From positions 27,675,336 to 27,739,335 of the forward strand of contig CM070722.1 in NCBI GenBank assembly GCA_036346275.1: DNA of 64,000 bases, given 5' to 3'. Source of the DNA: Otatea glauca. Lineage: Eukaryota; Streptophyta; Magnoliopsida; Poales; Poaceae. Under the pieces are notes generated by a model. That model was not told the DNA's origin. It worked only from the letters and a program-made list of their open reading frames with translations, and searched no databases. Each line of letters starts with the position of its first letter. The first letter of the stretch is position 1. A program made the translations under genes and the position numbers. This document shows positions 11,092-22,059 of this stretch, one piece after another.

Positions 11092-14000
11092 TAGAGCTGG
11101 CCAGATGGGCGGCCCGGCCCGGCACGGCACGGTCCATCTAGGCACGGCCCATCTAGGCACGAAGGCCCGGCCGTGCCGTGCCGTGCCCGCCCATGTGCCG
11201 AGGTCGAGGCCTGTGCACGCACGCCGGGCGCATGGGCGTGGCCGCGTCGGCCGCACGACTCGAAGACGTGAGCCTCGGGCCGCCCACCAGCCCGTGTGCA
11301 AAAAAAAAAAGGAAAAAATAGGGAAAAATTATAAAAAATGAGGAAAAATATGTAGAGTTAGAAAATAGCATAAAAATGAAGTACAATAAATTAAGACAAA
11401 ATTTCTAGAACATGTAACAAAGAGCTTTATTAATGTTTGGATAGTTGCCTCGTTAAAAATTCTGCCAAGTAAAAAACTCATCTAGAGAAAACCTTGACAA
11501 AGAAAAGAGTACAACTAAAGCTCTAAGCCTCTAATACATACTAAGAGGTAGATGGAGGGTCTTCGTTATTGTCGAGGTAGAGATTTTCGAAGGCTTCCTC
11601 TAGTTCTCGGTTTTCAGCGGAATGTTGAGTTCTTGCATCAGCGTGTTCCCAGTCTTTGATAGTCATGAGCATCTCCACCATATCACTCGATAGGCTTGTT
11701 CTTCTCTCCTCCAATATTCTGCCGGAGAGATGAAGGCAGACTCGGAGGAAACCGTCGAGACTGGAACAGTTAACACATCTCGAGCTAATATGGATAGCAC
11801 GGGATATGTTAGCTTGTGCTCATGCCACCATTGAACAATATTGAAGACATCGTCTCCTTCTTGTTGGTAATCCAACGCGTCGCTGTCCATATAGGCAGAT
11901 AGTTCCCCAGAGGAGACTTGTTGGATGTGGCTTGTATCACCACCTGTTGTAGAACCTGTACCTGAAGAAGAAGAACCCCAGATTTTGCCCCACGCGGTCT
12001 TTTTCTTACCCGCGATAGGTGCAGGAGGTCGTTGCAAACGAACTCTTTGATGCTTTTGTTCGTACTTGTTGTAAACTTCGGTTAGTTTAGTACGAACAGT
12101 AGTAAAATAAATTGAATAATCTTCCCCTAGAACATCACCTAAAATGGAGAGGACGTTACCAAATCCTCTAAGTTTTACTCTAGGATCTAAAATAAAGGCG
12201 AAGGCATATAGAAGTGGAATTTCTTTCCAATATTCCCAATATTTTGTTTTCATTGCGATGACAGAATCTCTTAAAATCATGTCATTTTCGTTGTTCTTAA
12301 AATGGGTAGCCATATCTAAGATATGATGCACAATTAGAGAAGATGTGGGTTCATAAACTGTGGATAAAGCAACTGTGGAGTCATAAAAAACTTCAAGAAA
12401 CTGAAGTAACTTTGATGCAACATACCAATGTTCTTCAGATAATAAATCACATTTAGGGTGATGTGTTTGAATGAAAACCTCAAATGTGCTCTTATATGAC
12501 AGAAGGTTCTTAAGCATTAAGTAAGTAGAATTCCATCTTACTAGCATTTCTAAACCAAATATTCTTGGACGTACGCCCATTGCAATGCAAAAGTTCTTAT
12601 AAGATGCTATTCTAGCATTAGAATGATTCATAAAAAAAATTGCCAAACGGAAAGGTGCAATGTAACGTTCTAACGGGGCAAGTCCACTTTTAACTATAAG
12701 GTTAATAATATGACAGTACAACGTTGATGAAGCAAAAATGATTCAAAGATAAGTACCAAATAGTGGAGTGAGAATATTCATTGCGAGGTGTTTATGAGGC
12801 ATTATCTAAAGTTATAGCAAAATCTTATCACCGAGACCAAAGTCCTCCACCACCCTAATAATACTCTCAAAGAATATTCTCTCCGTATATGCGACATCAA
12901 TTAGTTTGAAACCTATAATTCTTTTTCTAGTTGCCGCTTTGGTTGACATAATGAGCAACTACGCTAATATAATCTTGCTTAGCACTACCACTCCATATGT
13001 CTGAAGTCAAAGATACGAAAAATGTGCAAGTACTGAACATGTTTTTTAAATTTTCACAACAACTATTGTAATACTTAACCACATCTCTACTAGCTGTCTG
13101 TCTAGATACTTTATTAAATTTTGGATTATGTGCACGCTTAATGTAATTTTCAAAATCAGCACTCTCGCCAAAGTTTAAAGGTAAATCCTATGATGAAATT
13201 AAGCGTACAAGAGATTGCCTAGCTACTTCGCCACTATATTCCCAGTTACGGACCGAACCGTCCGGGTTGTATATTAGTTGTGTCTGTCTCATAGCTGCTC
13301 CTATTTTCGCATTGCAACTTTCAATATACTTATGCAAGTGTCCCGTACCCCCAGTAGATTTTGCAGATAAAACTTGATGACATTGTTTACAAACATCAAC
13401 TCTTACCTCTTTTCCTTTCGCATCTGTCCTCGTTTGCTTGTCGAAAAAATCCCAAACTCTCGATGTCTGCCTCGCTCTCTTCGCTTCAGTGGATGTCGAG
13501 CCAGAAGCACTCATGGTCATGGACATGGAGCCTGATGGTTCTTCTTCTACATGATGTTCTTCAGGTGCTTGTGTTTCGGGTACGACGAACAAATCTTGGA
13601 AGGATTCAAGGTCCTCCAGAGCGATCCCGAAATCGAAGATAGGGAAATGATCCATGCAAAAAACTGCAAATTGAATATTCCGAACATTAGTAAAAATAAT
13701 AAAAACAATACAATTAGCAAAATTCAGTATGACAAACCTCTTGTGTTACCGAAAGCTCGAGTTTGAATTTCTCCGAAATTTTAGCAAAATTTCTCCGAAT
13801 TTTGCTAAATAACTACAAACATTATCACAATTTTCACAAGATGACCAATAGAGAAGATGATAAGTGAATGAGTGCAAAATGAGGAGAAGGGTCCTCCCTA
13901 TTTATAGGAAAAAATTCGGGATTTTTTGCCCGTTTTTTCAATTTTTATCAATTTTTTAACACCTAACGGCTATAAAACGGTCAAAAATTCAAAAAAAACC

Positions 14001-14341
14001 GGGCGTGCGTGCGGCTGCCGCCAAGACGGCCCACGCCTAACGATCGGCACGGCGGGCGGCAACGGCCGGCGCGGCCGCCCACCGTGTCGCGCCACGCCCG
14101 CCTCTCCACTCGGCCGTCGTGCGTGCGCGTCGGGCAAAGGTGCCTCCACCGTGTGCGGGCCGCCCGATCCTCACCGTCAGCCGTGCCGTCGCCGCGCCGC
14201 CCGTGGCGGTGCCTCGCCCAAGCACGCCCACGGCCTCGTCTGCGCTCGCCGCCCGCCCGCCCGTCGTCGTGCGTCTTGTCTGCGTGTCGCCAACAAGACG
14301 GGCCGTGGCGGCCGGTCGGCCCGCCCATATGGCCACCTCTA
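11092..14341 (-). mobile_element. Complete hAT transposon, 3250 bp, with degenerate transposase
   Basis: The termini are inverted repeats: left TAGAGCTGGCCAGATGGGCG, right end read in reverse TAGAGGTGGCCATATGGGCG. The 8-bp sequence GCACTCAC flanks both sides (11084-11091 and 14342-14349) and matches perfectly. Both subterminal regions are very GC-rich with repeated 'cggcc/ggccg' motifs (about 11100-11290 and 14000-14335), as expected for transposase-binding ends. The transposase is on the minus strand. The element sits in the 3' spacer of a copia fragment. Confidence 0.95.
11541..13655 (-). pseudogene. hAT transposase with BED zinc finger (Ac/RICESLEEPER-like)
   Basis: Cuts and pastes hAT elements in the nucleus. 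The N-terminal part (13655 to 13188) has an acidic/serine leader and a BED finger: C89-x2-C92, H108 and C114 within a segment starting SRVWDFFDKQT. A single TAG after LVRLISS (about 13188) interrupts it. The frame then continues with DLPLNFGESADFENYIKRAH and FVSLTSDIWSGSAKQDYISV, the conserved RNase H-like core entry. More stops occur at about 12800-12960. From 12721 to 11663 the frame is long and open, containing RWNSTYLML and the C-terminal dimerisation region (PVLSILARDVLTVPVSTVSS, then ESAF). A one-base shift after ESAF moves the real ending (SGRILEERRTSLSSDMVEML) to another frame, which runs to a stop at 11541. Few lesions suggest recent inactivation. Confidence 0.88.
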
Positions 14342-14830
14342 GCACTCACACACTATGTTACACTAGTTGCCTTATTAAAAACACTTCGTATGAAAAAACT
14401 TTAGGAAAATTCACCAAGGGAAAATGAGTGTAACTTATATATTCTAGATTTAAAGTAATATCTTTAATTACTATATGTTAAGGGTCATAGTTTAAAGATT
14501 TACTCCCCTTGAACTCTGCGTATTTCTAAGTCATCTTATTCTAATGCCCCACACACATGTTTGAAAACTAGATATTGGTAAAAGACTTAGTGAATAAATA
14601 TGCTAGATTTTCACTTGACTTAGTTTGCAGAATCTTTACCTCACTATTCTTATAGAGTTCATGAGGATAGAAAAGCTTATGGGCAATATATTTCGTGTTC
14701 TTGCTCTTTACATAACCCATTTGCATTTGTGCATTACAAGCAGTATTATCTTTATAGATAATTGTGAGGGTATCGACAATGTTAATGCCACATGACTTCT
14801 AGATATGCCAAAATTGTTGACTTGTCGTGT

Positions 14831-15796
14831 CGTGCAAGACAAATAAAGACCACAATGCAATCGGCAATTGGACCAAATACGATAGTTTGTTTCCTTAGTT
14901 AGTCTTTTAAAGTCTAGTTGTTGTCTTGGTTAATAAGTTGATTTAGTGGTCCACATATTATAAAAGGATGTCTATCCTTGAGTTTAAGAACAAGAAAAAA
15001 ACAAAAAACAATAGAAAAAGAGAGAGAAAAAGAAAAGACGCTAAGTTATGATAACATCGAAAAAAAATCTCTCTGTGTACTATTATGTTTACTCGTATTT
15101 ATATGCGCGTGTTTATGATCCAAAGCTAAAAGCAGCAGCGTGTCCCTCTAAGCTCGCGGCAAACTGTGAGCTTGGACGTGAGGAAGTAGCAACATATTTG
15201 GAGATTAGAGGTGGGAAAGAAGCCCGTCACTGTCTCCCGTCGTTGAGGTTTGCTAGGCTAAGCTCCGCTTTACCCTCAAGCTCCTCAACCAGTAACTACA
15301 CCCATCGCATTCCCATCCAACCCTAAGCAAAAGGTGATGAATCAAATGATCCCCAGGCTTTGCCTCGCCCTCCTCACTCCATGGCTTCCATCTCCTAGAC
15401 CCTTAGCTCGCGTCCGCACGCCATCGTATGCACTTGGATTAGTTCTGGATGCCGCGAGCGGATTGGGAATCATGTGCTCCATACCAAGTTACACGAGGAG
15501 GAAGAGGTAGGAAGAACAACGCCTTGACATGTGGGGCCACAAGGCTGACAGACACCATGGGGCGGGATCAGGGTTCACAGTATCGATGAAAATTGCACGA
15601 AAATTGATTGTATCAGACCGGCTCGAGAAACGAAACCGGTCGATAAACCGGTCCAATTCAAATTTAAAAATTAGAAAAGTTGAGAAAATTTATTCAAAAG
15701 TTCCCTAAAATTAGTATTAATAGCTTTTTGACCTCTACCATGAAATTTTTTCTGAAAAACTGAATTTTGAGACGTTTTTGAGCAAAACTGAATATA
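14831..15796. other. Unassigned sequence, possible old LTR
   Basis: Starts near a 'tgttgacttgtcgt' string (14815) and includes 'tattataaaagg' at about 14958, a TATA-like site, followed by purine-rich leader-like sequence. This could be the 5' region of another copia element, but no second copy or duplication confirms it. The part from 15130 to 15560 is GC-richer without a coherent frame; 15590-15790 is AT-rich with 'accggtcgataaaccggt', a short inverted motif. Confidence 0.3.
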
Positions 15797-15834
15797 CACT
15801 ACTACAGAAAGGCTTATATTAGACGCCTCATCAT

Positions 15835-17027
15835 TAGGGGCGCAATCGGATCGGATATTTGCTGACCGACAGACCGACCGATCGGATACCTTCGAATCGG
15901 ATTCGGTTTGTTGAGTTGGATTCATATATTTTGATTTGGATTCGGGATAATATATCCGTCGGCTCAAGATATTCCAAGATAACTTTCGGATATTTTTGAA
16001 TAAACTAATTTAGATATCTGAAAATCGGATCTCTCTGCGGGGTTCTCAACGTGCGGAGTGGAGGTGCTGTCACCGAGCATGCTAGACTTCCTATCGCTAG
16101 CTCTGGGGAGCCTCGTGACGTTGCTCCTGCCGTTGCCGGGTTGGAGGAGGCCACCGCGGCCGAGGGTTCTCTACAACCGACTAGTTCTCCGCCCCCTTAT
16201 TGATCGGCTTCGTCGCAACTTGTTGCTTCTTGGGCGTAAGCACCTTAGGAATGGTGGGGATGTTGGGAGCGCACGATTGAGGATGCGAAGCACGCGGCCA
16301 GAGATGGGCACCGTAGAGAAGCCACTGAGGGAGACGAAGGGGGAGAGGCGAAGGGTGTGGGAGGTGGTCGGAGAAGGCGGCATGGCGACGACGCTGGCGG
16401 CCATGTTGAGGAGGCCGTGGACGACGAACATGGTGGGGGACCCAACGGGGCAAGATAAGAGACAATGGTCTTCGAGGCCCGGCACAAAGAAACTCCCCAG
16501 AACTATCCGACCGATTTGATCTGTGGATTCTTTGCTCCTCCCTCCTATGATCTTTCGCACTTCAGATGATCTTTCTATGTCCTTATGTTGTAATCTTAGT
16601 GTTTGTAAAAGTAATTTGGCTCATAAAATAGATTAATCGATTGCCCAGTCCGAGTGTTCTTGCCTATTTTTTCTCTTAATTATCGGCTAGATTCATTGTG
16701 TCATTGTTGAGTCTTGTATGTGTATGTCTGAATGAGACAAAATAACTTGTTAAATTGCGATAGTTCTGTTGCATCCAAACTCATACGGTTGATTAAATAT
16801 TGCTATAAGTGTATTTTATGTGGTATCTATTTTCGTGCGATATCTGACAAAAAATATCCGGTACCTTATTAACTCCGCTCCATATTCACTTTGAATCCGT
16901 AACCGATATTATCTGCGCCATATTCGTATCCAGCACTATCCATATTCGAGTCCGAGTCCGATAAAAAATATGGTTTAGGATACGAAAAGAGTGATATTAG
17001 ACCGAATCCGAGCCGATTGCACCCCTA
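15835..17027. mobile_element. Non-autonomous hAT element, 1193 bp
   Basis: The ends are inverted: TAGGGGCGCAATCGGATCGG on the left and, in reverse, TAGGGGTGCAATCGGCTCGG on the right. The flanking octamers are CTCATCAT (15827-15834) and CTCATCAC (17028-17035), seven of eight identical, and removing the element restores the CACTA subterminal repeat. AT-rich arms repeat 'ggatacc/ggattcgg' motifs. The centre (about 16040-16530) is GC-rich and has open frames on both strands but nothing I recognise; it may be a captured host segment. Confidence 0.9.
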
Positions 17028-17685
17028 CTCATCACAGATGGCTTTATACAAAAACCGTTAGTAATGTCGATCCTAGTAATATATAATATAGAGCTCTAAC
17101 CCACTTAGTGTTTTTAGGGTTTTAGGATCTATCTTTGAGGTGGCTAAGGCTCTGAGATGATCTGATGAAAGGAGATCGTTGATTTCAAGGGGTGATTGTT
17201 GATCCATTTATTCTTGGTGACCTAAGGTTAGTAATTAGTTCTAATTGCATTATATTTGAGATCTAGCTTAGTAAAGAGAGAATTGAAGATTGTTTTGATA
17301 TAGTTTGGTGTGGATGCATTTGTTCTTTGTGATCTAAGGTAGCAATTGGTTATAATTGCATTATATTCGAGACGTAGCTAGCTACGTCATGAGAGAATTG
17401 AAAATACTAGCTTGTAGATCCATTTATTCTTTGTGATGTAAGGTAGTAATTAGTTATAATTACATTATATTCAAGATGTAGCTAGCTTGATAAAGATAGA
17501 ATTGAAGATATTTGGTTTAGATCTAGCTAGCTTGGTACAGAGAGAAGAGATTATTTAGACCTAGTATGGTTTATGATTGAGGGTAGGGTTTAGCTAGTTA
17601 ATTTGTGCTCCAATTTAATAATGTGTACATGTGCACTCTTAGTGTACTTCAATATTTAACACTAATTATTATATGCATAGCGTAG

Positions 17686-18144
17686 ATGAACTGAAGCTAC
17701 ATGTACGCTGGGAACCATGCGAGTGCCAAGCACATCAATGGCGTCTCTGCTTTTAGAAGAGCTGTAGAGGAGGATATGTTTAATAAGGGGGTGCAATTTA
17801 TGTCTTGTTCATGCATTGACTCTGAGAATCTGAGAATATTTTGAAACTCAACGCAGATCGAAGCACACTTGATTCTAAGGGGTTTCAAAAGGGGGTATAC
17901 ATGTTGGACCACTCACGGTGAAGAGCAGATTATAAAGGAAGCAGGTAGTATTAACATCACCGACGAGGTTAAAGATATGCCGGATGATATCGATTGTGCT
18001 TTCGATGAGGATAGGTTGCACAATGACAATCTGGATCAGATTCTACGCGATGTAGAAGGGAACCGTGATGAGAGAGAGTGTAGTAAATTCCGAAACTTGA
18101 TGGATGACTTCAAGAGCACGCTTGTCACAAATTCCAGGGCTTGA
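17686..18144 (+). pseudogene. CACTA TNP2 transposase, N-terminal remnant
   Basis: Matches the start of the TNP2 gene at 27219 throughout: the region encoding HINGVSAFRRAVEEDM, then ILRGFKRGYTCWTTHGEEQ and the acidic stretch FDEDRLHNDNLDQILRDVEG. The initiating region has a stop right after ATG-AAC, and a shift separates the first part from the frame starting at 17869. Similarity ends near 18140 (LMDDFKS). The catalytic core is absent, so this copy cannot make a transposase. Confidence 0.82.
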
Positions 18145-18552
18145 TGGATGTCGCGGCCTATGTCGTACGGGGCACGGTAGCCGATTTTGTAGCCTGCTTC
18201 GGTGCAGCACATGGCTCAGGTAGTACTGGTAGCTCCAACGCAGCAGGTGGCTTATGTTGTGCGTGTAGCTCGGGTGCTAGAGGACAATCGTCGAAGAAAC
18301 TGTCCCTCTTGGACCACTCGATGAATGTGCCAATGACATTCTCTAGTATCACGATTTCGTCGTTTGGGGACATCTCCAGCTTGACGGTCTAGCAAATTTC
18401 ATGTACACCATCGACATTCACCTTTGCATAACCCGTCGCTATTGGACGACCGTGAACAATCGCCCCTAGACTGGATGAATACACGGGCCCGCAAGCAACC
18501 TGCAGGGGAACAGAGCCATTGGCAAGCCTTACTTGGAGATTGCACGACGTGG
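18143..18552 (-). pseudogene. TnpA-like CACTA protein fragment, inverted
   Basis: On the minus strand the segment reads MATSCNLQVRLANGSVPLQV and then MSPNDEIVILENVIGTFIEW, ending in a proline/alanine-rich tail (PVLPEPCAAPKQATKSA). It matches the TnpA-like gene at 38024-38422 in order and content, including the tail. In that intact CACTA both genes lie on the same strand, so here the piece is inverted relative to TNP2. One TAG lies before TVKLEM. From 18553 to 18706 is intron-like CACTA sequence with no gene. Confidence 0.75.
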
Positions 18553-18706
18553 CCATCTACATAAAGATACACAATTAGCTAAAACGTTCAACAGGTCTAT
18601 CTATAGAGCATTCCAAACATATATATTATCTGGATATCAACAGGAAATTTGCCATCTACGTTTGTCTAATGGATGGACGCGCAACTGCTCCAACATATAG
18701 TTGGGT

Positions 18707-20834
18707 TGTAACATCCCAATTTTTGCTTTTTATTAATCTAATTTTTTATTTGGGGATTTTGATTTTATTGGATTTTTTTGGATTTTATTTAATTTATTTA
18801 ATATTAAGTATATTGGAATTTTTGTGAAAAATATTTAATTATTGAGAAAGTTAAAATAAAGTTTAATCAAAAATATTTTATTTGGGTTCTGTAAGTCTCA
18901 AAGTATTTTCAAGAATTGTTTTAGAATTTTTATGAGATTTTTGCTATTTTATTTGGCCTTGTTTATTTTCTGTAATTATTTTAATTAAGAAAACCCTGGA
19001 AAACTATGAACAGTGTTGGGCAAGCCCATCCACTGTGTGGCCCGATTAGCCCATTTACCAGAACCCTAGATCGGCCACGATCGGTTCCTCATTGGATGGT
19101 CGCGATTCGCCATGAAACCCTAGAGTTTGCTTGCCGTCGGATCGAGTCGCTCGAGTGGTGGAGATAGCGCCATGTCAGTGGAGTCCGTGGGCGGTCCGAT
19201 TGGCGACACCTGTTCAGCCAAGATACCTCACTGTTGCCGCCACCGAATTTGTCTCCGATTTGATGCCGCATCCGTGTTCACCTCAGTGTTCATGCCCCGC
19301 ACGGACTTCTATGGCTTTAAAAGGCAACCCCGTTCCCGCCCCGAGGATCACCAGCCTCCGTCGCCTTGTTTGACCGTAAGTTTTTCGCCAGAGCGGCCGT
19401 TGGATGCGCACGCGTGTTCGCCGGAGATCTTGAGGGTTGTCGTCGGTGTTCATTTGCGTAGAACTTCTTCGTCAGGACTATTACGTTGCGTTTGGGCTCA
19501 GATCCGGATTCATCGCGTTGTGCTGCTTCAGTTTCGTAAGTTTTGTGCCGAGATTCACCAACATTAGCTAGATTGGGTGTCATCTTCTTCATGGACTGTG
19601 GTACTCCGCAGCCTCGGCCATTACCGACACTTGTTGGTGAAGCCCTAGCGTCGGTCCAACGTGGCGGCCACGTGTGCGTGAGGTGGCAAGCCAGATCGGT
19701 GGTTCGCACTTGTGTGTCGCCCGCGTGGCAGCTAAGTCAAGTCCGCGTTAGCCGACGGTTAGGCTTCCATGGGCCGAGTCCATGGTGGACCTGCCTCAGT
19801 GTGTGGACTTGGTCCATGGACCGAGGGGCCCACATGTCAGTGAGATAGAATATTCTGGATTTATTTTATTTCAGAGAAATTCAGTTTATGACGTCAGCCT
19901 ACATCATTAATTGGCTTTTTCAGAATAAAAATAATTCAATAAATCTGAATTTTTTTTTATTTTCTCTTTTAATTAAATGTGTCGAGAGGTCGTTTCCCCT
20001 CATACGAGCTCCGATTGAGTCGATTAAAATTTCTAAAAATATTTAAAATTGAGATCCATTTAATGGTGATTTTTTTTTTATTTTTGGAGTTTGTTTTCTC
20101 TCTGTTTTGGTATTTATTTTGCATTCTTTCTCATTACGCGTAGACGTCAAAGTGCTCGGAGCGTCCGAGAAAGATTCGTTACTCAAGACCAGGTTCTAGA
20201 GCAAGAACAAAAACTTTTCCAAGGCAAGTTGTGCTTTGATTATGTTGAACCCAATTTATAAAATTGCTATGTTGTTTTAGTACTCTACGCATGTTATTTT
20301 ATGTGTATAACTGTTTCAAATTAAATGGGGATCTAGTTAATCTATTATTTATAAATACTGCTTACTGCAAAATAACCATGGTAGCCATTCCATTGGAATA
20401 AGCCTTGCATATAGTTATGATAGTATTGCATTCTGTGCACAACTTGTTGAGTGCTTTAAGTACTCACCCTTACCAACAACAACATCAACAGTTGAGGAGT
20501 CTACACCAGTTCTGGAAGAGGAGTACCTGAAGGGTACGAGTGTTTAGGGTGCGAGCCTTGTCAGTTGCCTGTGGTAAACTAAAGTGTCATTTACGTCTTT
20601 CATTCCGCTGCTATGTCTTAGTTTAATATTCTTAGTCTAGCCCTGCGTGACTTTATCATGTAAGTTGACCATAAGGTCATTCAACAGGTTATAATTAATA
20701 TATGGAGTATTTATTTATATTTTCTTTGTGTATGATTGTGATATTCATCTATGTTGAGCCTGTGTGCACTAGGGTGATCCTGGACTAGTGTAATATACAA
20801 AGAGGGTCCGGATTTGCATATTTGGGTCTCGACA
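18707..20834 (+). repeat. Gypsy 5' LTR, 2128 bp
   Basis: It starts TGTAACATCCC and ends GGGTCTCGACA, immediately before the primer site. The last 80 bases ('cctggactag' ... 'gagggtccggatt') match the solo LTRs at 2824-5838 and 31773-34976, and the start matches as well. It is shorter than those (3015 and 3204 bp), which implies internal deletion or a subfamily difference. Confidence 0.88.
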
Positions 20835-20838
20835 GAGG

Positions 20839-20850
20839 TGGTATCAGAGC
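20839..20850 (+). promoter_or_regulatory. Primer binding site for initiator tRNA-Met
   Basis: TGGTATCAGAGC, the plant initiator tRNA-Met complement, lies four bases after the LTR terminal CA. Its position fixes the LTR end and the plus-strand orientation of the gypsy element. Confidence 0.9.
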
Positions 20851-21054
20851 CATACTGACTGTAGGTCTTGACCCTAGATAATGTGTTTGTCTCCTAGGTG
20901 TGTCCAAAATTATTTTCTAAAGGAAAATTCAAATTTGACTAATAAGAAACTCTTGACTCTTCTTATTCTCTACTTATTGCCTTTGCTGAATTTTTTGTTT
21001 TCTTGCTGCCGTTTCGAGTAGAGGACTTATCCAAGCTTCTTTTAATAGATAAGG

Positions 21055-21780
21055 ATGGCTTGCACTTATGGAGAGCACGAGGGAGGCTACGCTGCAGAGT
21101 TGTGGAGAGTTTTGCAGGTTTTGGAAGGCTTTGTACGACCACTCTACCGGGGGAGCTGCTGGGTGGTCAATGGTGTAGTGCGAGGGTTCATTTGCAAGAT
21201 TCTTATTTATGCTCGAGAGGATGAGGAGGCTGGCAAGCCAATCAACATTATTGTGAGGAGAGCTACCTTCAGGAGCGGGATTCAGGAGTCTTCACGTCTC
21301 GCCTTACGACGAATCTGCCAGGATTATGCTCAAGAGCTAGAGGACTCATTGTTCAGGCTGCGTCCCACTGGACATGCTTCACAGCGTCATCAGATTGATG
21401 AAGAGGAAGATGCTACTGTGGTGCACTTGGCCCAGTTTGCTGGTGCTTAGGATGATCACATGAAGGATACAGCTCAGGAGTTGAAGCAAGTGTACGAGGC
21501 TTTGAGGGTCGCTGAGGAGGAGCTTCACGAGACACGTATCGCAGCGACCGAGAGGATCATGGAGCTGGAGGAGGCCTTGTATGGTGGTGATCAGGCTGTA
21601 CAGGAGCAGCGCGAGGAAGAAGAAGACCCCTGAGGAGCTTGTGATGGAGACCGAGGAGCGCGATATCCATGTGGATATGGAGGTGCAAGCAGCTGGTCAT
21701 CATGAAAGATTTGCACCCATGTCAGCCCACACACCAGTGTATGCACCGGGAGAGCCCCAGCCTGGGTGGTTGGATAAGTG
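21055..21780 (+). pseudogene. Extra ORF between primer site and gag, function unknown
   Basis: The frame starts MACTYGEHEGGYAAELWRVL about 200 bases after the primer site and runs 131 codons. A TAG at 21448 interrupts it, after which the same frame continues through a heptad-rich segment (VYEALRVAEEELHETRIAAT) that looks like a coiled coil. A shift near 21610 follows. The first part contains FVRPLYRGSCWVVNGVVRGF and an Arg-rich RLALRRICQDYAQELED region. It has no gag, protease or envelope hallmark. Its place, 5' of gag, matches accessory frames reported in some long plant gypsy elements, but I cannot assign a function. Confidence 0.6.
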
Positions 21781-22059
21781 ATAGTGTTAGCTAGTAGTTA
21801 GACTCTTGTTAGAGTTGCATCTTTTTAAGCTAGTCAATGTCATCCTATTAGTCGTTAGTTGGTGTGTTTAGGTTGGTTTGGATCTTTATGATTGCTGAGT
21901 GTGCAGTTTGTGTTGCATATCTTTTTGACTTTTGTAAGCAACCATACCAAATTATTAATAAAAGTTGCTTAAGTTGTTGGCTTAAACCTGTTACCCCTGC
22001 AATAGGATTCTTGTATCTTACCTTTGCTATCTCTCTTTTCCCTAACCCTGTGGAGCAAT

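Larger units (their letters stand above)
10744..14830 (-). mobile_element. Copia retrotransposon 3' half, interrupted by an hAT element
   Basis: Reading the minus strand: a reverse transcriptase/RNase H C-terminus (KDNTACNAQMQMGYVKSKNT, then LFYPHELYKNSEVKILQTKS and ENLADLFTKSLP) lies at about 14560-14790. It is followed by a non-coding spacer, an hAT insertion at 11092-14341, a polypurine tract (gctcaaggggag, 10992-11003) and a 248-bp 3' LTR (10744-10991). The same protein ending, spacer text and LTR start (TGTTGAGATATGG) recur in the copia fragment ending at 24921, so both belong to one family. Sequence 5' of RNase H is missing. Confidence 0.8.
15797..18706 (+). mobile_element. Truncated, rearranged CACTA element
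   Basis: It begins with CACTACTACAGAAAGGC and subterminal text 'cctcatcacagatggctttatac', almost the same as the left end of the CACTA at 26366. It carries the TNP2 N-terminal region on the plus strand (17686-18144). At about 18140 it switches abruptly to a TnpA-like segment in the opposite orientation. Its right end is missing; a gypsy LTR starts at 18707. A non-autonomous hAT is inserted 38 bases inside the left end. Confidence 0.8.

Noticed and set aside
13926..14427. Several frames of 100-140 codons near the hAT right end
   Set aside because: These lie in the GC-rich subterminal region of the hAT element and are open in four frames at once; they match no domain.
14815..15050. A complete copia LTR starting TGTTGAC
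   Set aside because: A TATA-like site and leader-like sequence are present, but there is no second LTR, primer site or duplication to define it.
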